Below, in pieces: positions 28,336 to 36,611 of a stretch of DNA of 64,000 nt; positions within the stretch are counted from its first letter, which is position 1; each line of letters begins with the position of its first letter. The notes below the pieces were generated by a model that was given only the letters and a program-made list of their open reading frames with translations, searched no databases and was not told the origin of the DNA. The position numbers and the translations under genes were made by a program. Origin of the DNA: an uncultured Bacteroidota bacterium (lineage in GTDB: Bacteria; Bacteroidota; Bacteroidia; Chitinophagales; Chitinophagaceae); contig CAIVEH010000121.1 in NCBI GenBank assembly GCA_903904855.1, positions 1 through 64,000 of the forward strand, read 5' to 3'.

Positions 28336-29337
28336 ATGGAAAAATTCAAGAAGATAGAAAGACAATATATACTATCAGACAGCACGGTAAATGAGTATGG
28401 ATTCAGGCTACTTACATCGGGCTACCAAATGGAGGCTTTTCAGAGAAACCCTATTGGTTATTATATGCACCGGCGTGAAGATGGCATAGTGCTGAAGTGG
28501 GAAGACTTGCACGTGGAAGATGATAAAGTGCTGGGAATTCCAGTTATCAATCTATCGAACGGCAGAGGTATACAAACGTGCGATGAGGCGGAAAATGGAT
28601 TTCTGAATGCTGCATCGGTTGGGCACATTGTGGTACTGGAGTACAGCACAGATCCGGAAATGATGCTGCCAGGGCAAACGGGGCCAACGATAACAAAATG
28701 GTATAACAAGGAATGCAGCCTTGTGGACATACCAGGCAACTGCAATGCCCTGACAAGGCTTTATGATGCTCAGGAAAATGAGCTGAACCTGGCAGACCTT
28801 CAAATAGTATCGCCGACCTTTAAAATAGTGCAGCAGGGCCTGGTAAAAGAACTAAAGAATTTATTGCACCTGGCAGATGATGCAGATGAAAAGGCGCTTG
28901 CAGTGACTGTTGAGAATCTGGCCTCAAAGGCAAATCAACTTGAGGTGGAAAAAAGAGATTTGCTAAATGATAAACATAGCCTGCAGCAGCAAGTAGATGA
29001 CCTGGTAAGTGCGCGAAACAAGAGTGAAATATGCGCAATACTGGAGCGAGCACTTGAGGATAAAAAAGTAACAATAGAATTGAGGGATAAACTGGCCAAT
29101 GATTATGCCACGAACCCGGAGGGGCTGAAATCGCTGGTGGCGGCTATGCCTGCTTACCGATCAATAGCGGAATACCTTAAAAATAAACAACAGGATAAAA
29201 CAGAAGCCCAATGGCAATGGGATGATTTTGAAAAGAATGACCCAAGTGGAAAAAAACTGAAGGAATTGCGGGGGAATGACCCTGTAAAGTATAAGGAGTT
29301 ATTTGAGGAAAAGTTTAATCCCACACCGACCCTATAA
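28336..29337 (+). CDS. Prohead protease fused to a scaffold-like coiled coil (Mu gpI-like)
   Basis: 333 residues. Residues 1-165 match the prohead protease fold: NPIGYYMHRRED supplies the catalytic histidine (H45), LNAASVGH the serine (S94), and LVDIPGNCNAL the conserved C-terminal strand. Residues 170-245 form a charged coiled coil, then a helical tail, as in protease-scaffold fusions that guide capsid assembly and then digest themselves. A TTG at 28279 opens the frame earlier, but the ATG at 28336 begins the conserved part. It is the first recognisable gene of the block; portal and terminase, which normally precede it, are absent. Confidence 0.8.
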   Translation: MEKFKKIERQYILSDSTVNEYGFRLLTSGYQMEAFQRNPIGYYMHRREDGIVLKWEDLHVEDDKVLGIPVINLSNGRGIQTCDEAENGFLNAASVGHIVVLEYSTDPEMMLPGQTGPTITKWYNKECSLVDIPGNCNALTRLYDAQENELNLADLQIVSPTFKIVQQGLVKELKNLLHLADDADEKALAVTVENLASKANQLEVEKRDLLNDKHSLQQQVDDLVSARNKSEICAILERALEDKKVTIELRDKLANDYATNPEGLKSLVAAMPAYRSIAEYLKNKQQDKTEAQWQWDDFEKNDPSGKKLKELRGNDPVKYKELFEEKFNPTPTL

Positions 29338-29535
29338 CCCACACCCCTAAACGCGAGTCAAGGATTTGGCTTATACAAAATCATATTGCTATTGATATCT
29401 GTTTAGCGAATTTTTTTCCTGGCAAGGATAAAATCATTTCAATAAATCATTACCAGAAACAGGCGGTTTTTTCAGCCTTATTCTTAGGGTTACGTGGTCG
29501 GACATTTTCCTGCCTGTTTCCTGCCTGTTTTCTGG

Positions 29536-29829
29536 TTATTTTCCGTGAATCATTTTAAGCGCTTTGCAATCCTTTTTCCTTATTTCAATATATGCGACTC
29601 CACCAACATACCCTGATTTTAAAGTACCTGTAACCACTCAAACAGAATCACCAATCAATTCAGCATGATAGGGTTTTTCATTAAGAACTGATTTACCATA
29701 AACAGGTAACCAAATAGTTTCAGCAATCTTCTTAACTGTTTCAGGATCCGGAACATAACCTTAAGGCAGTATGTAATTGCTCTGCGAAAATGAAGAGATA
29801 CTAATCAACACTATCTTCATTGAAATCAT
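29536..29829 (-). pseudogene. NTF2-fold immunity protein gene broken by two in-frame stops
   Basis: The minus strand from ATG at 29827-29829 to TAA at 29536-29538 encodes 97 codons in one frame: a short hydrophobic leader ending SSFSQS, then GYVPDPETVKKIAETIWLP, KPYHAELIGDSV, VVTGTL and GGVAYIEIRKKDC...HGK. This is the full pattern of the NTF2-fold immunity domain that protects against polymorphic toxins. A TAA replaces the codon before GYVPD and a TGA replaces the expected tryptophan in DSV-W-VVTGTL. There are no frameshifts, so the decay is recent. It is antisense to and inside the head module between protease and capsid genes. Confidence 0.8.
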
Positions 29830-29930
29830 GGCAATTCTTATAACAAACCATATAAAATTTCCTCGAAATCTTTTATCAGTAACATCATCATCAAATCTAA
29901 ATCTTTAATCACAAAACAACAATTTAAACA

Positions 29931-30845
29931 ATGGCAATTCAAAAAGAGATCTGGGAAGATCACATCGAAGGCAATCTGTTCAAGAACAATGAATTCCTTC
30001 TGGCATCAACAGATGCAGGACAATACGTACTGAAGGGAAAAGTAGTACACATACCCCAGGCAGGCGCCACACCGAACATCGTGAAAAACCGTACAAGCCT
30101 TCCGGCAACAGTAGTTCAGCGGACTGATACGGACATCACCTATACTCTGGATGAGTATACTACTGACCCTATTCTGATTCCAAACGCCGACCTGTTTGAG
30201 CTGAGCTATAACAAGCGGGAGAGCGTACTGTCGGAATACGAAGCTTCACTGAGAAAGACCATAGCTGACAATGTATTGGTGGACTGGGCACCTACTGCAG
30301 GAACCGGACTTATAGTGCGGACAACCGGAGTTCCGACAGCATCAACCCTCGCTGGTACGACTGGCAACCGGGCCAAGTTTACTGTAAACGACCTGAAAGG
30401 AGCACAACTGCAACTGAACAAACAGAATGTACCAATGGAAGGAAGATATGCCCTGATAAGCGCGGATATGTTTCAGCAACTGACAGATGATATGTCGGCA
30501 ACACAATACCGTGACTTCAGTGCTGCATATGATGTAAAGGATGGCATACTTGGCCGGTTGTTTGGCTTCAATATAATGATGCGGAGCGGTGTTGTTACTT
30601 ATGACAACGGAAGAAGCCTGTCAGTAAATGCTTATGGAGCAACTACAAACCCAACGGATAATGATGGAGTGCTTTGCTGGCAGATCAGTGCTGTGGAACG
30701 TGCGGTAGGCCAAATCAGATTTTATGAGCACATTGGAGACCCAACTTACTATGGAGATGTGTATAGCGTAAGTGTACGTATGGGAGCCCGGATCCGCAGG
30801 CATGATGCAATGGGAATTGTAGCCATTGTTCAGGCAGCAGCATAG
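29931..30845 (+). CDS. Phage major capsid protein
   Basis: A 304-residue protein of the size and pattern of Bacteroidota Mu-like phage coat proteins: an N-terminal arm (MAIQKEIWEDHIEGNLFKNNEFL), a beta-rich segment with strand repeats (TDTDITYTLDEYTTDPILI), a spine helix (ESVLSEYEASLRKTIADNVLVDW) and a C-terminal A-domain (ISADMFQQLTDD, GRLFGFNIMMRSGV, RMGARIRRHDAMGIVAI). It should form the HK97-fold shell after cleavage or scaffold removal by the upstream protease. The leader is A-rich (ACAAAACAACAATTTAAACA), normal for this phylum. An encapsulin is less likely given the tail genes. Confidence 0.78.
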   Translation: MAIQKEIWEDHIEGNLFKNNEFLLASTDAGQYVLKGKVVHIPQAGATPNIVKNRTSLPATVVQRTDTDITYTLDEYTTDPILIPNADLFELSYNKRESVLSEYEASLRKTIADNVLVDWAPTAGTGLIVRTTGVPTASTLAGTTGNRAKFTVNDLKGAQLQLNKQNVPMEGRYALISADMFQQLTDDMSATQYRDFSAAYDVKDGILGRLFGFNIMMRSGVVTYDNGRSLSVNAYGATTNPTDNDGVLCWQISAVERAVGQIRFYEHIGDPTYYGDVYSVSVRMGARIRRHDAMGIVAIVQAAA

Positions 30846-31113
30846 CAATGGGTGAGGCCAAGTGCAAATGCAGGAAGCTACGATAGAAAAGTAATTCATT
30901 TTGGTGGGGTATCATGGTGGTGATATACAGAGAAATCCTGATCGGAACCGGATATGTGAATTCAAATGCCCCAATAACGTGTGAGCAATAAACTCCCATT
31001 TGAAATATGATGCCATGATATACCCGCTGAAATGAAAACAAATATTAACCAATCGGGATAAAAAGAATTATTAACCAACCGGAAATCTGAGTCCGGAATA
31101 AAACTAAATCATT

Positions 31114-31554
31114 ATGTTATTCGCAAAAATAAAAAGCAAGTTAAATGTACTTCTGAATGAGTTTGATAACTTTATAGACTCACATCTGAATATAGCCTTA
31201 CAGATTACTACAGAACTTAAAAACATATTATCTGCCCCTCCATCAGACATACTATCAGCAATAATTCCGGCCAGCCTTACCCCAGCATTGCGCCAGGAAA
31301 TAATTACTGCGCTTGATAAGGCCGTAACCACATTGAACCTGGCAGAGACTTGTAAACAATATACCGACCTTAATGAGAAGCTGAATTGTTTTATTCAGCA
31401 GGTAAAAAAAATGGAGCCTGATCTGCAGGAGGCTGTATTACAAAAAGTGGCCAGTTTACTTACAGGCATCCTACATGGAAACAGTTTAAAACAATATCTG
31501 TATGACCTCTATACTCAGACAAAATTCAGTACACTGAAGTCAGAAGCTAAATAG
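31114..31554 (+). CDS. Small hypothetical protein in the head-tail interval
   Basis: 146 residues, mainly helical, acidic, no signal or membrane segment. It includes two similar heptad-rich halves (ALDKAVTTLNLAETCKQYTDLNEKLN and the C-terminal VASLLTGILHGN). I do not recognise it. Its position between capsid and sheath is where Mu-like phages encode head-completion and joining proteins, but no such similarity is visible. Confidence 0.55.
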   Translation: MLFAKIKSKLNVLLNEFDNFIDSHLNIALQITTELKNILSAPPSDILSAIIPASLTPALRQEIITALDKAVTTLNLAETCKQYTDLNEKLNCFIQQVKKMEPDLQEAVLQKVASLLTGILHGNSLKQYLYDLYTQTKFSTLKSEAK

Positions 31555-31608
31555 GCTGGCCCCTTTTACCCTATAAATAAAAACCAAGCAAACCGTAAAT
31601 CAGGAATT

Positions 31609-31845
31609 ATGGAACAAGTAACAACATTTACTGATCAGCTTTGTAAGGATTACCAACTCTGGTTTACGAGCGATAACCTGGCCTTTTTTGAACAACAGAA
31701 AGCTAAAAGCCATTCAAAACAACTACCAGATAGGACCATAACCGCAAAGACTAAAGAAGCAGTGGAAGCGGAAATTGAAAAACTAATAAATGGCACCTGT
31801 GAGGAAGATATGGATTGCTACCTCATTGATGAAGAGGAATTATAA
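31609..31845 (+). CDS. Small acidic hypothetical protein
   Basis: 78 residues with an acidic C-terminus (EEDMDCYLIDEEEL). Position just before the sheath gene suggests a minor structural or assembly role. No family recognised. Start ATG at 31609 follows an A-rich leader. Confidence 0.5.
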   Translation: MEQVTTFTDQLCKDYQLWFTSDNLAFFEQQKAKSHSKQLPDRTITAKTKEAVEAEIEKLINGTCEEDMDCYLIDEEEL

Positions 31846-31920
31846 TCTACGTAATTCAGACATCAGGCTTTATAAAGGCATTATAAATAATGCAATTCTA
31901 ACCAATAAAATTAAACAGTA

Positions 31921-33096
31921 ATGGGAAGTGTAAATATAACACTGGCGGATGGCCAGCTAGGGGCAACGCTCCAGACAAATGACGGAGTAACCGGTATTGT
32001 GATTACCGGGACAACTGAAACCGGAGGTTATGTGCAGGGGACACCAATATTAGTAACCAGCATGGCGGAAGTGACAACAGCCGGAATTACGGCAGCAGGT
32101 AATCCGTTTGCAATAAAGCAATTGCAGGAATTCTATAATCAGGCAGGCGATGGAGCAGAGTTATATGTGATGCTTGTTCCTCCTACCCTTACTGTTGCCC
32201 AAATGGCGGATAATACTAATGCCAACGGAGCAAAGAAGCTGCTGGATTTTGCAGCAGGCCAGATAAAAGTACTGGGGTTGCTGAGTGATGATGCAGCAAT
32301 AGCAGGAGGCGGAGGCACAATAACAGTAACCAACGGGCTGAATGCGGATGTTTATACTGCAGCAAGCAATATGAAGGTAATGGCACAGGCATATTTTGCA
32401 GCAGAAAAACCTTTCAGATGTGTAATAGGAGGCACAAATTACTCAGGAGTTGCCTCCAGCCTTACCAATGAAACAAGCGGTACAACCAATAACCGGACAG
32501 CGATTATTATAGGTGATACGGCAAGTGGGGTATCGGCTTGTGTAGGCTTATTGCTAGGTGTGGTATCTTCTATACCAGTTCAGCGTAAAATAAGCAGAGT
32601 AAGAACAGGTTCATTAACCAATACAGAGGCTTACCTGGGCACTACAGCATTAGAAAGCACGGGCGGAGATGCAACAGTTATATCCAGTAAGGGATTTATA
32701 ACTTTTACAACATACCCTAATGTGAGTGGTTATTTCTTCAGTGGTGACCCTGTGCTGACAGCTACTACAGATGATTATTGTAAGCTGGCGAGGGGCAGAG
32801 TGATTGATAAAGCACATGTACTTGCTTATACCACCTTTGTTCAGGAAGTAGATGATGAAGTTCCTGTAAATACAGATGGTACACTTGATTCCGGGTTTTG
32901 TAAATGGCTAAGCCAGCAGATCGTGAACCAGATAAACAACACGATGACTGCCAATAAAGAGATAAGTGGCGTAAGCTGTTTCATTGACCCCAATCAGAAT
33001 ATACTCAGTACAAACACGCTTGCTGTAGTATTGAAAGTTACGCCTGTAGGTTATGCTACAAATATTGAAATAACACTTGGTTTCCAAAACCCGTAG
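31921..33096 (+). CDS. DUF2586-type contractile tail sheath protein
   Basis: A 391-residue protein with the DUF2586 sheath pattern: MGSVNITLADGQLGATLQTNDGVTGIVITG at the N-terminus, an alpha/beta middle (RCVIGGTNYSGVASSL, TAIIIGDT), GFITFTTYPNVSGYFFSGDPVLT, a C-terminal handshake region (CKLARGRVIDKAHVLAYTTFVQEVDDEVPVN) and a final beta segment. It would form the contractile outer cylinder. The complete length indicates an intact gene. Next to the tube gene, as in all contractile tails. Confidence 0.85.
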   Translation: MGSVNITLADGQLGATLQTNDGVTGIVITGTTETGGYVQGTPILVTSMAEVTTAGITAAGNPFAIKQLQEFYNQAGDGAELYVMLVPPTLTVAQMADNTNANGAKKLLDFAAGQIKVLGLLSDDAAIAGGGGTITVTNGLNADVYTAASNMKVMAQAYFAAEKPFRCVIGGTNYSGVASSLTNETSGTTNNRTAIIIGDTASGVSACVGLLLGVVSSIPVQRKISRVRTGSLTNTEAYLGTTALESTGGDATVISSKGFITFTTYPNVSGYFFSGDPVLTATTDDYCKLARGRVIDKAHVLAYTTFVQEVDDEVPVNTDGTLDSGFCKWLSQQIVNQINNTMTANKEISGVSCFIDPNQNILSTNTLAVVLKVTPVGYATNIEITLGFQNP

Positions 33097-33233
33097 ATCC
33101 AGTTAACCAGTAGGGGAGTACGCCGGTATAAGTACTGAGCTTTTGATGATTACTCAGCCACATTCAGCGTATTAATTCAGGTAGAGTTTAATCAACATAA
33201 TGATAATAATTTTTAACAATAAAATTTAAAAGT

Positions 33234-33665
33234 ATGCCATCAATAGTGTTTTTTGATAGTAAAGATTGTGAGTGGGCGGACATGACGGTGATGTTTGCCG
33301 GATCACCACTCACCAAAGTACGCGGTTTGAAATATAAAGCTGCGAAAGATAAACAATTGCTACATGCTGCAGGCGATGAGCCAATAAGTATACAAAGTGG
33401 CAATCGCACCTATGAAGGACAGATAAAAGTACTTAAAGGAGCTATAGACGATATGAACAGGGCCGCTATAGCTGCAGGTGGAGAAGACATCCTGGATATA
33501 CAGTTTGATATTGTTATCACCTATAAACCTCAGGGGTCACGCCCATTGCAGACAGATACTCTGGTAGGTGTGGAGGTTAAGGATTTCGAAAAAGGATGGG
33601 AGCAAGGGGCTAAAAATATGGATGTAACCCTGCCGATCTTGTTTATGAGGTTGATAACTGAGTAA
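33234..33665 (+). CDS. Tail tube protein
   Basis: A 143-residue protein directly after the sheath gene. The sequence MTVMFAGSPLTKVRGLKYKAAKDKQLLHAAGDEPISIQSGNRTYEGQIKVLKG and a C-terminal DTLVGVEVKDFEKGWEQGAKNMDVTLPILF is typical of Mu-like and Bacteroidota tube proteins with a beta-sandwich fold. It forms the inner tube inside the sheath. ATG at 33234. Function inferred from position and pattern. Confidence 0.75.
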   Translation: MPSIVFFDSKDCEWADMTVMFAGSPLTKVRGLKYKAAKDKQLLHAAGDEPISIQSGNRTYEGQIKVLKGAIDDMNRAAIAAGGEDILDIQFDIVITYKPQGSRPLQTDTLVGVEVKDFEKGWEQGAKNMDVTLPILFMRLITE

Positions 33666-33672
33666 CCCCCGT

Positions 33673-33684
33673 CCCCTGAAGGGG
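33673..33684. repeat. REP-like hairpin CCCCTGAAGGGG after the tube gene
   Basis: A C4/G4 hairpin with a TGAA loop, flanked by further C and G runs, 8 bp after the tube stop. Related C-rich/G-rich hairpins occur at 42671-42699 and 43721-43732. Confidence 0.6.
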
Positions 33685-33800
33685 GTACCTAAGTTCAATG
33701 ACATTGGGCTTTAGCTCAATTTTCAGATTAGTATATTTTCTAAACAAAGGGATGAAGAAGTTGTTTAATGGCACTTTTCTTTCCAAATAAAAACAAAACA

Positions 33801-34121
33801 ATGATTACAGAACATGAATTAACAGGTCAGGCTTCTGAAGACCAGATAAATGATTGGAAGCGAAAGTATAAAACGGGTATTTATTCTGTAGAAGTAGATG
33901 GCCATATCGGATACTTTAAAAATCCGGGACGCAATGAACTGAATTGCGCAATGAGCAAGGCAGACAGGGAAAAAGCCTTGGATATATTTGAAGAACTGGC
34001 TAATATCACATTCATTGGTGGAAGTGAGGAGATACTGAAGGATGACCAGATGTTTATAGGTGTGAGCCAAGAGCTGAAAGTGAAACTGGACGGTAAAAAA
34101 GCCAGACTGGTAAACTTATAG
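33801..34121 (+). CDS. Tail assembly chaperone, upstream frame
   Basis: 106 residues from the ATG at 33801, which has an A-rich leader (AAAACAAAACA); an earlier in-frame ATG at 33768 is less likely. A beta-rich N-terminal half (TGIYSVEVDGHIGYFKNP) and helical second half (MSKADREKALDIFEELANITFIGG) fit the gpG-like tail chaperone found just after the tube gene in contractile tails. Near the 3' end there is a run of six A (34095-34100). The -1 frame is open from there and encodes a second, chaperone-like extension. Confidence 0.68.
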   Translation: MITEHELTGQASEDQINDWKRKYKTGIYSVEVDGHIGYFKNPGRNELNCAMSKADREKALDIFEELANITFIGGSEEILKDDQMFIGVSQELKVKLDGKKARLVNL

Positions 34122-34279
34122 AGGAGTCGCGAGGGGGCCCGGCGCACGACTCCTTAGGCTATCTGGAAACTATGATTGAATATTACCTGCCGGGCCTGGA
34201 CCACAGATCACTAACTGATGAAGCATTTGCACAGAAAATAGCACATCTTCAATTTATCAGATCAAATAGCGAATCCTGA
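34095..34279 (+). CDS. Tail chaperone extension, probably made by -1 frameshifting (GT-like)
   Basis: In the frame -1 to the chaperone, a stop at 34094-34096 is followed by an open stretch to TGA at 34277-34279. It reads SQTGKLIEES...YLETMIEYYLPGLDHRSLTDEAFAQKIAHLQFIRSNS, which resembles the second-frame product of Mu-like tail chaperones (a short helix pair with ...W/F A x x I x x L x x I R). Slippage at the A6 run (AAA AAA codons) would fuse the two. An internal ATG at 34172 could alternatively start a 35-residue protein. The frameshift is inference. Confidence 0.55.
34122..34154 (+). repeat. GC-rich hairpin downstream of the A6 run
   Basis: A perfect 8-bp stem (AGGAGTCG with CGACTCCT) and a 17-nt G/C-rich loop, beginning right after the chaperone stop and about 21 nt after the A6 run. 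It could stimulate frameshifting or attenuate transcription. Confidence 0.5.
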
Positions 34280-34538
34280 GAAATATATTCTCACTATGAT
34301 GTCGAATTTTCTGAAAAACCAACTTGCCACAAAATGACAATAGTATCTTTATTTGACGAAATATCATCACCTGTTTTCATTGGTGAAATCTTTGAAGCAC
34401 TGCTAAATATCTTTATTGAACGATATTGTAACTGAATATGGATAATTCAACTTCCTTAAGTCTCTATACTGGATTTATATAAAGGTCACTTTTGGGTAGA
34501 ATGGAGTAGTTATCTTTTCTATTAATAATTTAATCATT

Positions 34539-35927
34539 ATGGAATTTCAACCGAATATACCAATGGAAGAACGACTTAGTAATCTTGCAAGAATAGCTGA
34601 ATTAGCATGGAATATGAACAATTATCAAAGTAAAATGTTTTACTATCCTGCAATGAGTTATCATTTTTCAACCAGAATACCTCTCTTTGATGATTTCATT
34701 TTGTTTGCAACCGAATCAGACGTTTTCAGAGGGTTACCAACACCAGATGATACGAGGAATATAAACCCAATATATAGAGAATCAGTGGTAAGAAAACAGG
34801 TACAACCTGGAATAGTTCCGCCAGATTATACCAGTATAAAAAAAGGGGATTACAATAATCGCACTAAAGCCAAGAATGATTTAATATACCAAGCTTTTGT
34901 TGTGGAAATTGCTAAACTTTCTGAAATTGTCATTAAAGCCACGGAAGCATATACAGAATTACCTCCTTTAGTGAATAACCTGAAAAACAGCAAAAATTTT
35001 ACTGTTGAAGATGTTATAGAATATAGAGACGTTTGGTCAAGAACAGAAAATAGTATATCTATATTAAATCCAGTCACAGCAACAAATGAAAAAATTGCAG
35101 CTATACAAGGTATTGTTGATTCAAATGTAAATGCAGGTATGCCCGGAATTGTTTTTGTATCAGGACTTTCTGATAATAGAAGAATAATGCATTTAACTCC
35201 GACAGAAACTAATAAAAATGGATTCGTGATAGAAAGAATACAGAAAGTATATTGGGATGATGAACATTTAAGGGATAAGGTTAAGCCTAACGTTTTTTAC
35301 AATATCGGAGCTGATTTGAAGCAAAATCATGCTGAAAAAATATTGAACAACAGGTACCTTCCTGCTAAAGGAATTGGTAGTGTAGATGAGGTGATAAGTA
35401 ATCAGGGAAACAATTTTCATGGAATTACAAATGGATGCATTAATGCTTTCAATAAAAAATCCACTATCGGGAAATTGGTGAATCATGAAAATACTAAGAA
35501 GAGTGGGTTTCAAGCTTACCTGAATCATCAAAGACAAGTACTTAATATATTAGAAGTCAATGAAGGGGTTACTGGCCGAATGGAAAAGGTAAGTATTCTG
35601 CAAACAATAAAAGAACCAGATAGCATACTGCAGAGTAATGATAAATGGGACTATGTCAATACCCTAAAAAAAAGAAAACAAACTGCACTATCTGATAATG
35701 CTGAATTAATTATCAGTCGTTTAACGAGAGAAAAATTACCATTGACAGGAAAAAGCAAAACCATCGGCAATCCAACCCCTGGTGTTATTAATATAAACCT
35801 CAACAAACCAATGATTGAAAACTTTAGTATCAACACCAACAATATCAATGAAGGGGTCAATGATTTTAGGCATAAGGTGGAAGAAGTACTACTTGAAATT
35901 CTTAACAGCGCAAATGTAATTCAATAA
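34539..35927 (+). CDS. Tape-measure-slot protein of unknown function with a tape-measure-like C-terminus
   Basis: 462 residues, markedly more AT-rich than its neighbours, preceded by 259 bp of AT-rich non-coding DNA. Residues 1-410 match nothing I know: no signal peptide, no transmembrane helices and none of the long glycine/alanine-rich helices of a tape measure. The last 45 residues (GVININLNKPMIEN...INEGVNDFRHKVEEVLLEILNSAN) do resemble the conserved end of Bacteroidota Mu-like tape measure proteins, which anchors them at the baseplate. So it may be a shortened/replaced tape measure or a cargo protein using the tape-measure tail. It ends 2 bp before the DUF6046 gene. Confidence 0.6.
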   Translation: MEFQPNIPMEERLSNLARIAELAWNMNNYQSKMFYYPAMSYHFSTRIPLFDDFILFATESDVFRGLPTPDDTRNINPIYRESVVRKQVQPGIVPPDYTSIKKGDYNNRTKAKNDLIYQAFVVEIAKLSEIVIKATEAYTELPPLVNNLKNSKNFTVEDVIEYRDVWSRTENSISILNPVTATNEKIAAIQGIVDSNVNAGMPGIVFVSGLSDNRRIMHLTPTETNKNGFVIERIQKVYWDDEHLRDKVKPNVFYNIGADLKQNHAEKILNNRYLPAKGIGSVDEVISNQGNNFHGITNGCINAFNKKSTIGKLVNHENTKKSGFQAYLNHQRQVLNILEVNEGVTGRMEKVSILQTIKEPDSILQSNDKWDYVNTLKKRKQTALSDNAELIISRLTREKLPLTGKSKTIGNPTPGVININLNKPMIENFSINTNNINEGVNDFRHKVEEVLLEILNSANVIQ

Positions 35928-35929
35928 TT

Positions 35930-36577
35930 ATGGCAGAGATATCATTGAGTTTAGGCGACATTTTTGAACAAGTGTTCGGATATAAAACCAAGGCTTTCAA
36001 TCCTGAATTTCAGCAGGTACACGGCGATGCCGCACAATACGGGACAGAGCAGGGGTCTTTGGGATCCCCTTATTATTCTTCGGATGCATTGGGGCAGGAA
36101 TACTATATGCCGGTAACTGTAAAATATCCTGATAATAGCCAATTGAGCCAGCAAAATGGTAGTGCCGGAAATGTTCAGGGAGTATTAAAAACATGGGAAT
36201 TGCCTTATCCTGTTATTTCTATTTACAGCAGGAAGACTATGATTGAAACGCCAGTAACAGAAAGAAGGGGAACAGTAAAAGAACTCATCAACATACAGGA
36301 TTATGATATCACTATAAAAGGGTTCATAATAACAAAGGCAAATGAATTTCCTGAAAACGATGTTACCACACTGCGCAATATTTATGAACAAAATGCTGCC
36401 CTCTCTATACAATGCCCATTGACTGATATTTTTCTATTAAGACCAGACAGGAGTGGAAGTGACCAAGTGGTGATAACGGAATTAAAATTTCATGAGGTAA
36501 GCGGAATAAAAAATGTGCGGCCATATGAACTGCGGCTGCTGAGCGATGAACCCTTCAATCTTACTGCAATTGCTTAA
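35930..36577 (+). CDS. DUF6046-type tail/baseplate protein
   Basis: A 215-residue protein matching the DUF6046 family found after the tape measure gene in Bacteroidota contractile tails: a flexible N-terminus, VLKTWELPYPVISIYSRKTMIETPVTERRGTVKELINIQDYDITIKGFI and a LysM-like or Mu gpN-like C-terminal half. Probably a baseplate/tail-tip component replacing gpN. It starts 2 bp after the preceding stop, so translation is coupled. Confidence 0.72.
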   Translation: MAEISLSLGDIFEQVFGYKTKAFNPEFQQVHGDAAQYGTEQGSLGSPYYSSDALGQEYYMPVTVKYPDNSQLSQQNGSAGNVQGVLKTWELPYPVISIYSRKTMIETPVTERRGTVKELINIQDYDITIKGFIITKANEFPENDVTTLRNIYEQNAALSIQCPLTDIFLLRPDRSGSDQVVITELKFHEVSGIKNVRPYELRLLSDEPFNLTAIA

Positions 36578-36611
36578 GCAGCTTACATACATAAACCTAT
36601 CCTAAAAAAGA

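Noticed and set aside
29931-30845. Encapsulin nanocompartment shell
   Set aside because: The coat protein follows a scaffold/protease and precedes tail genes, as in phages, and no cargo enzyme is adjacent.
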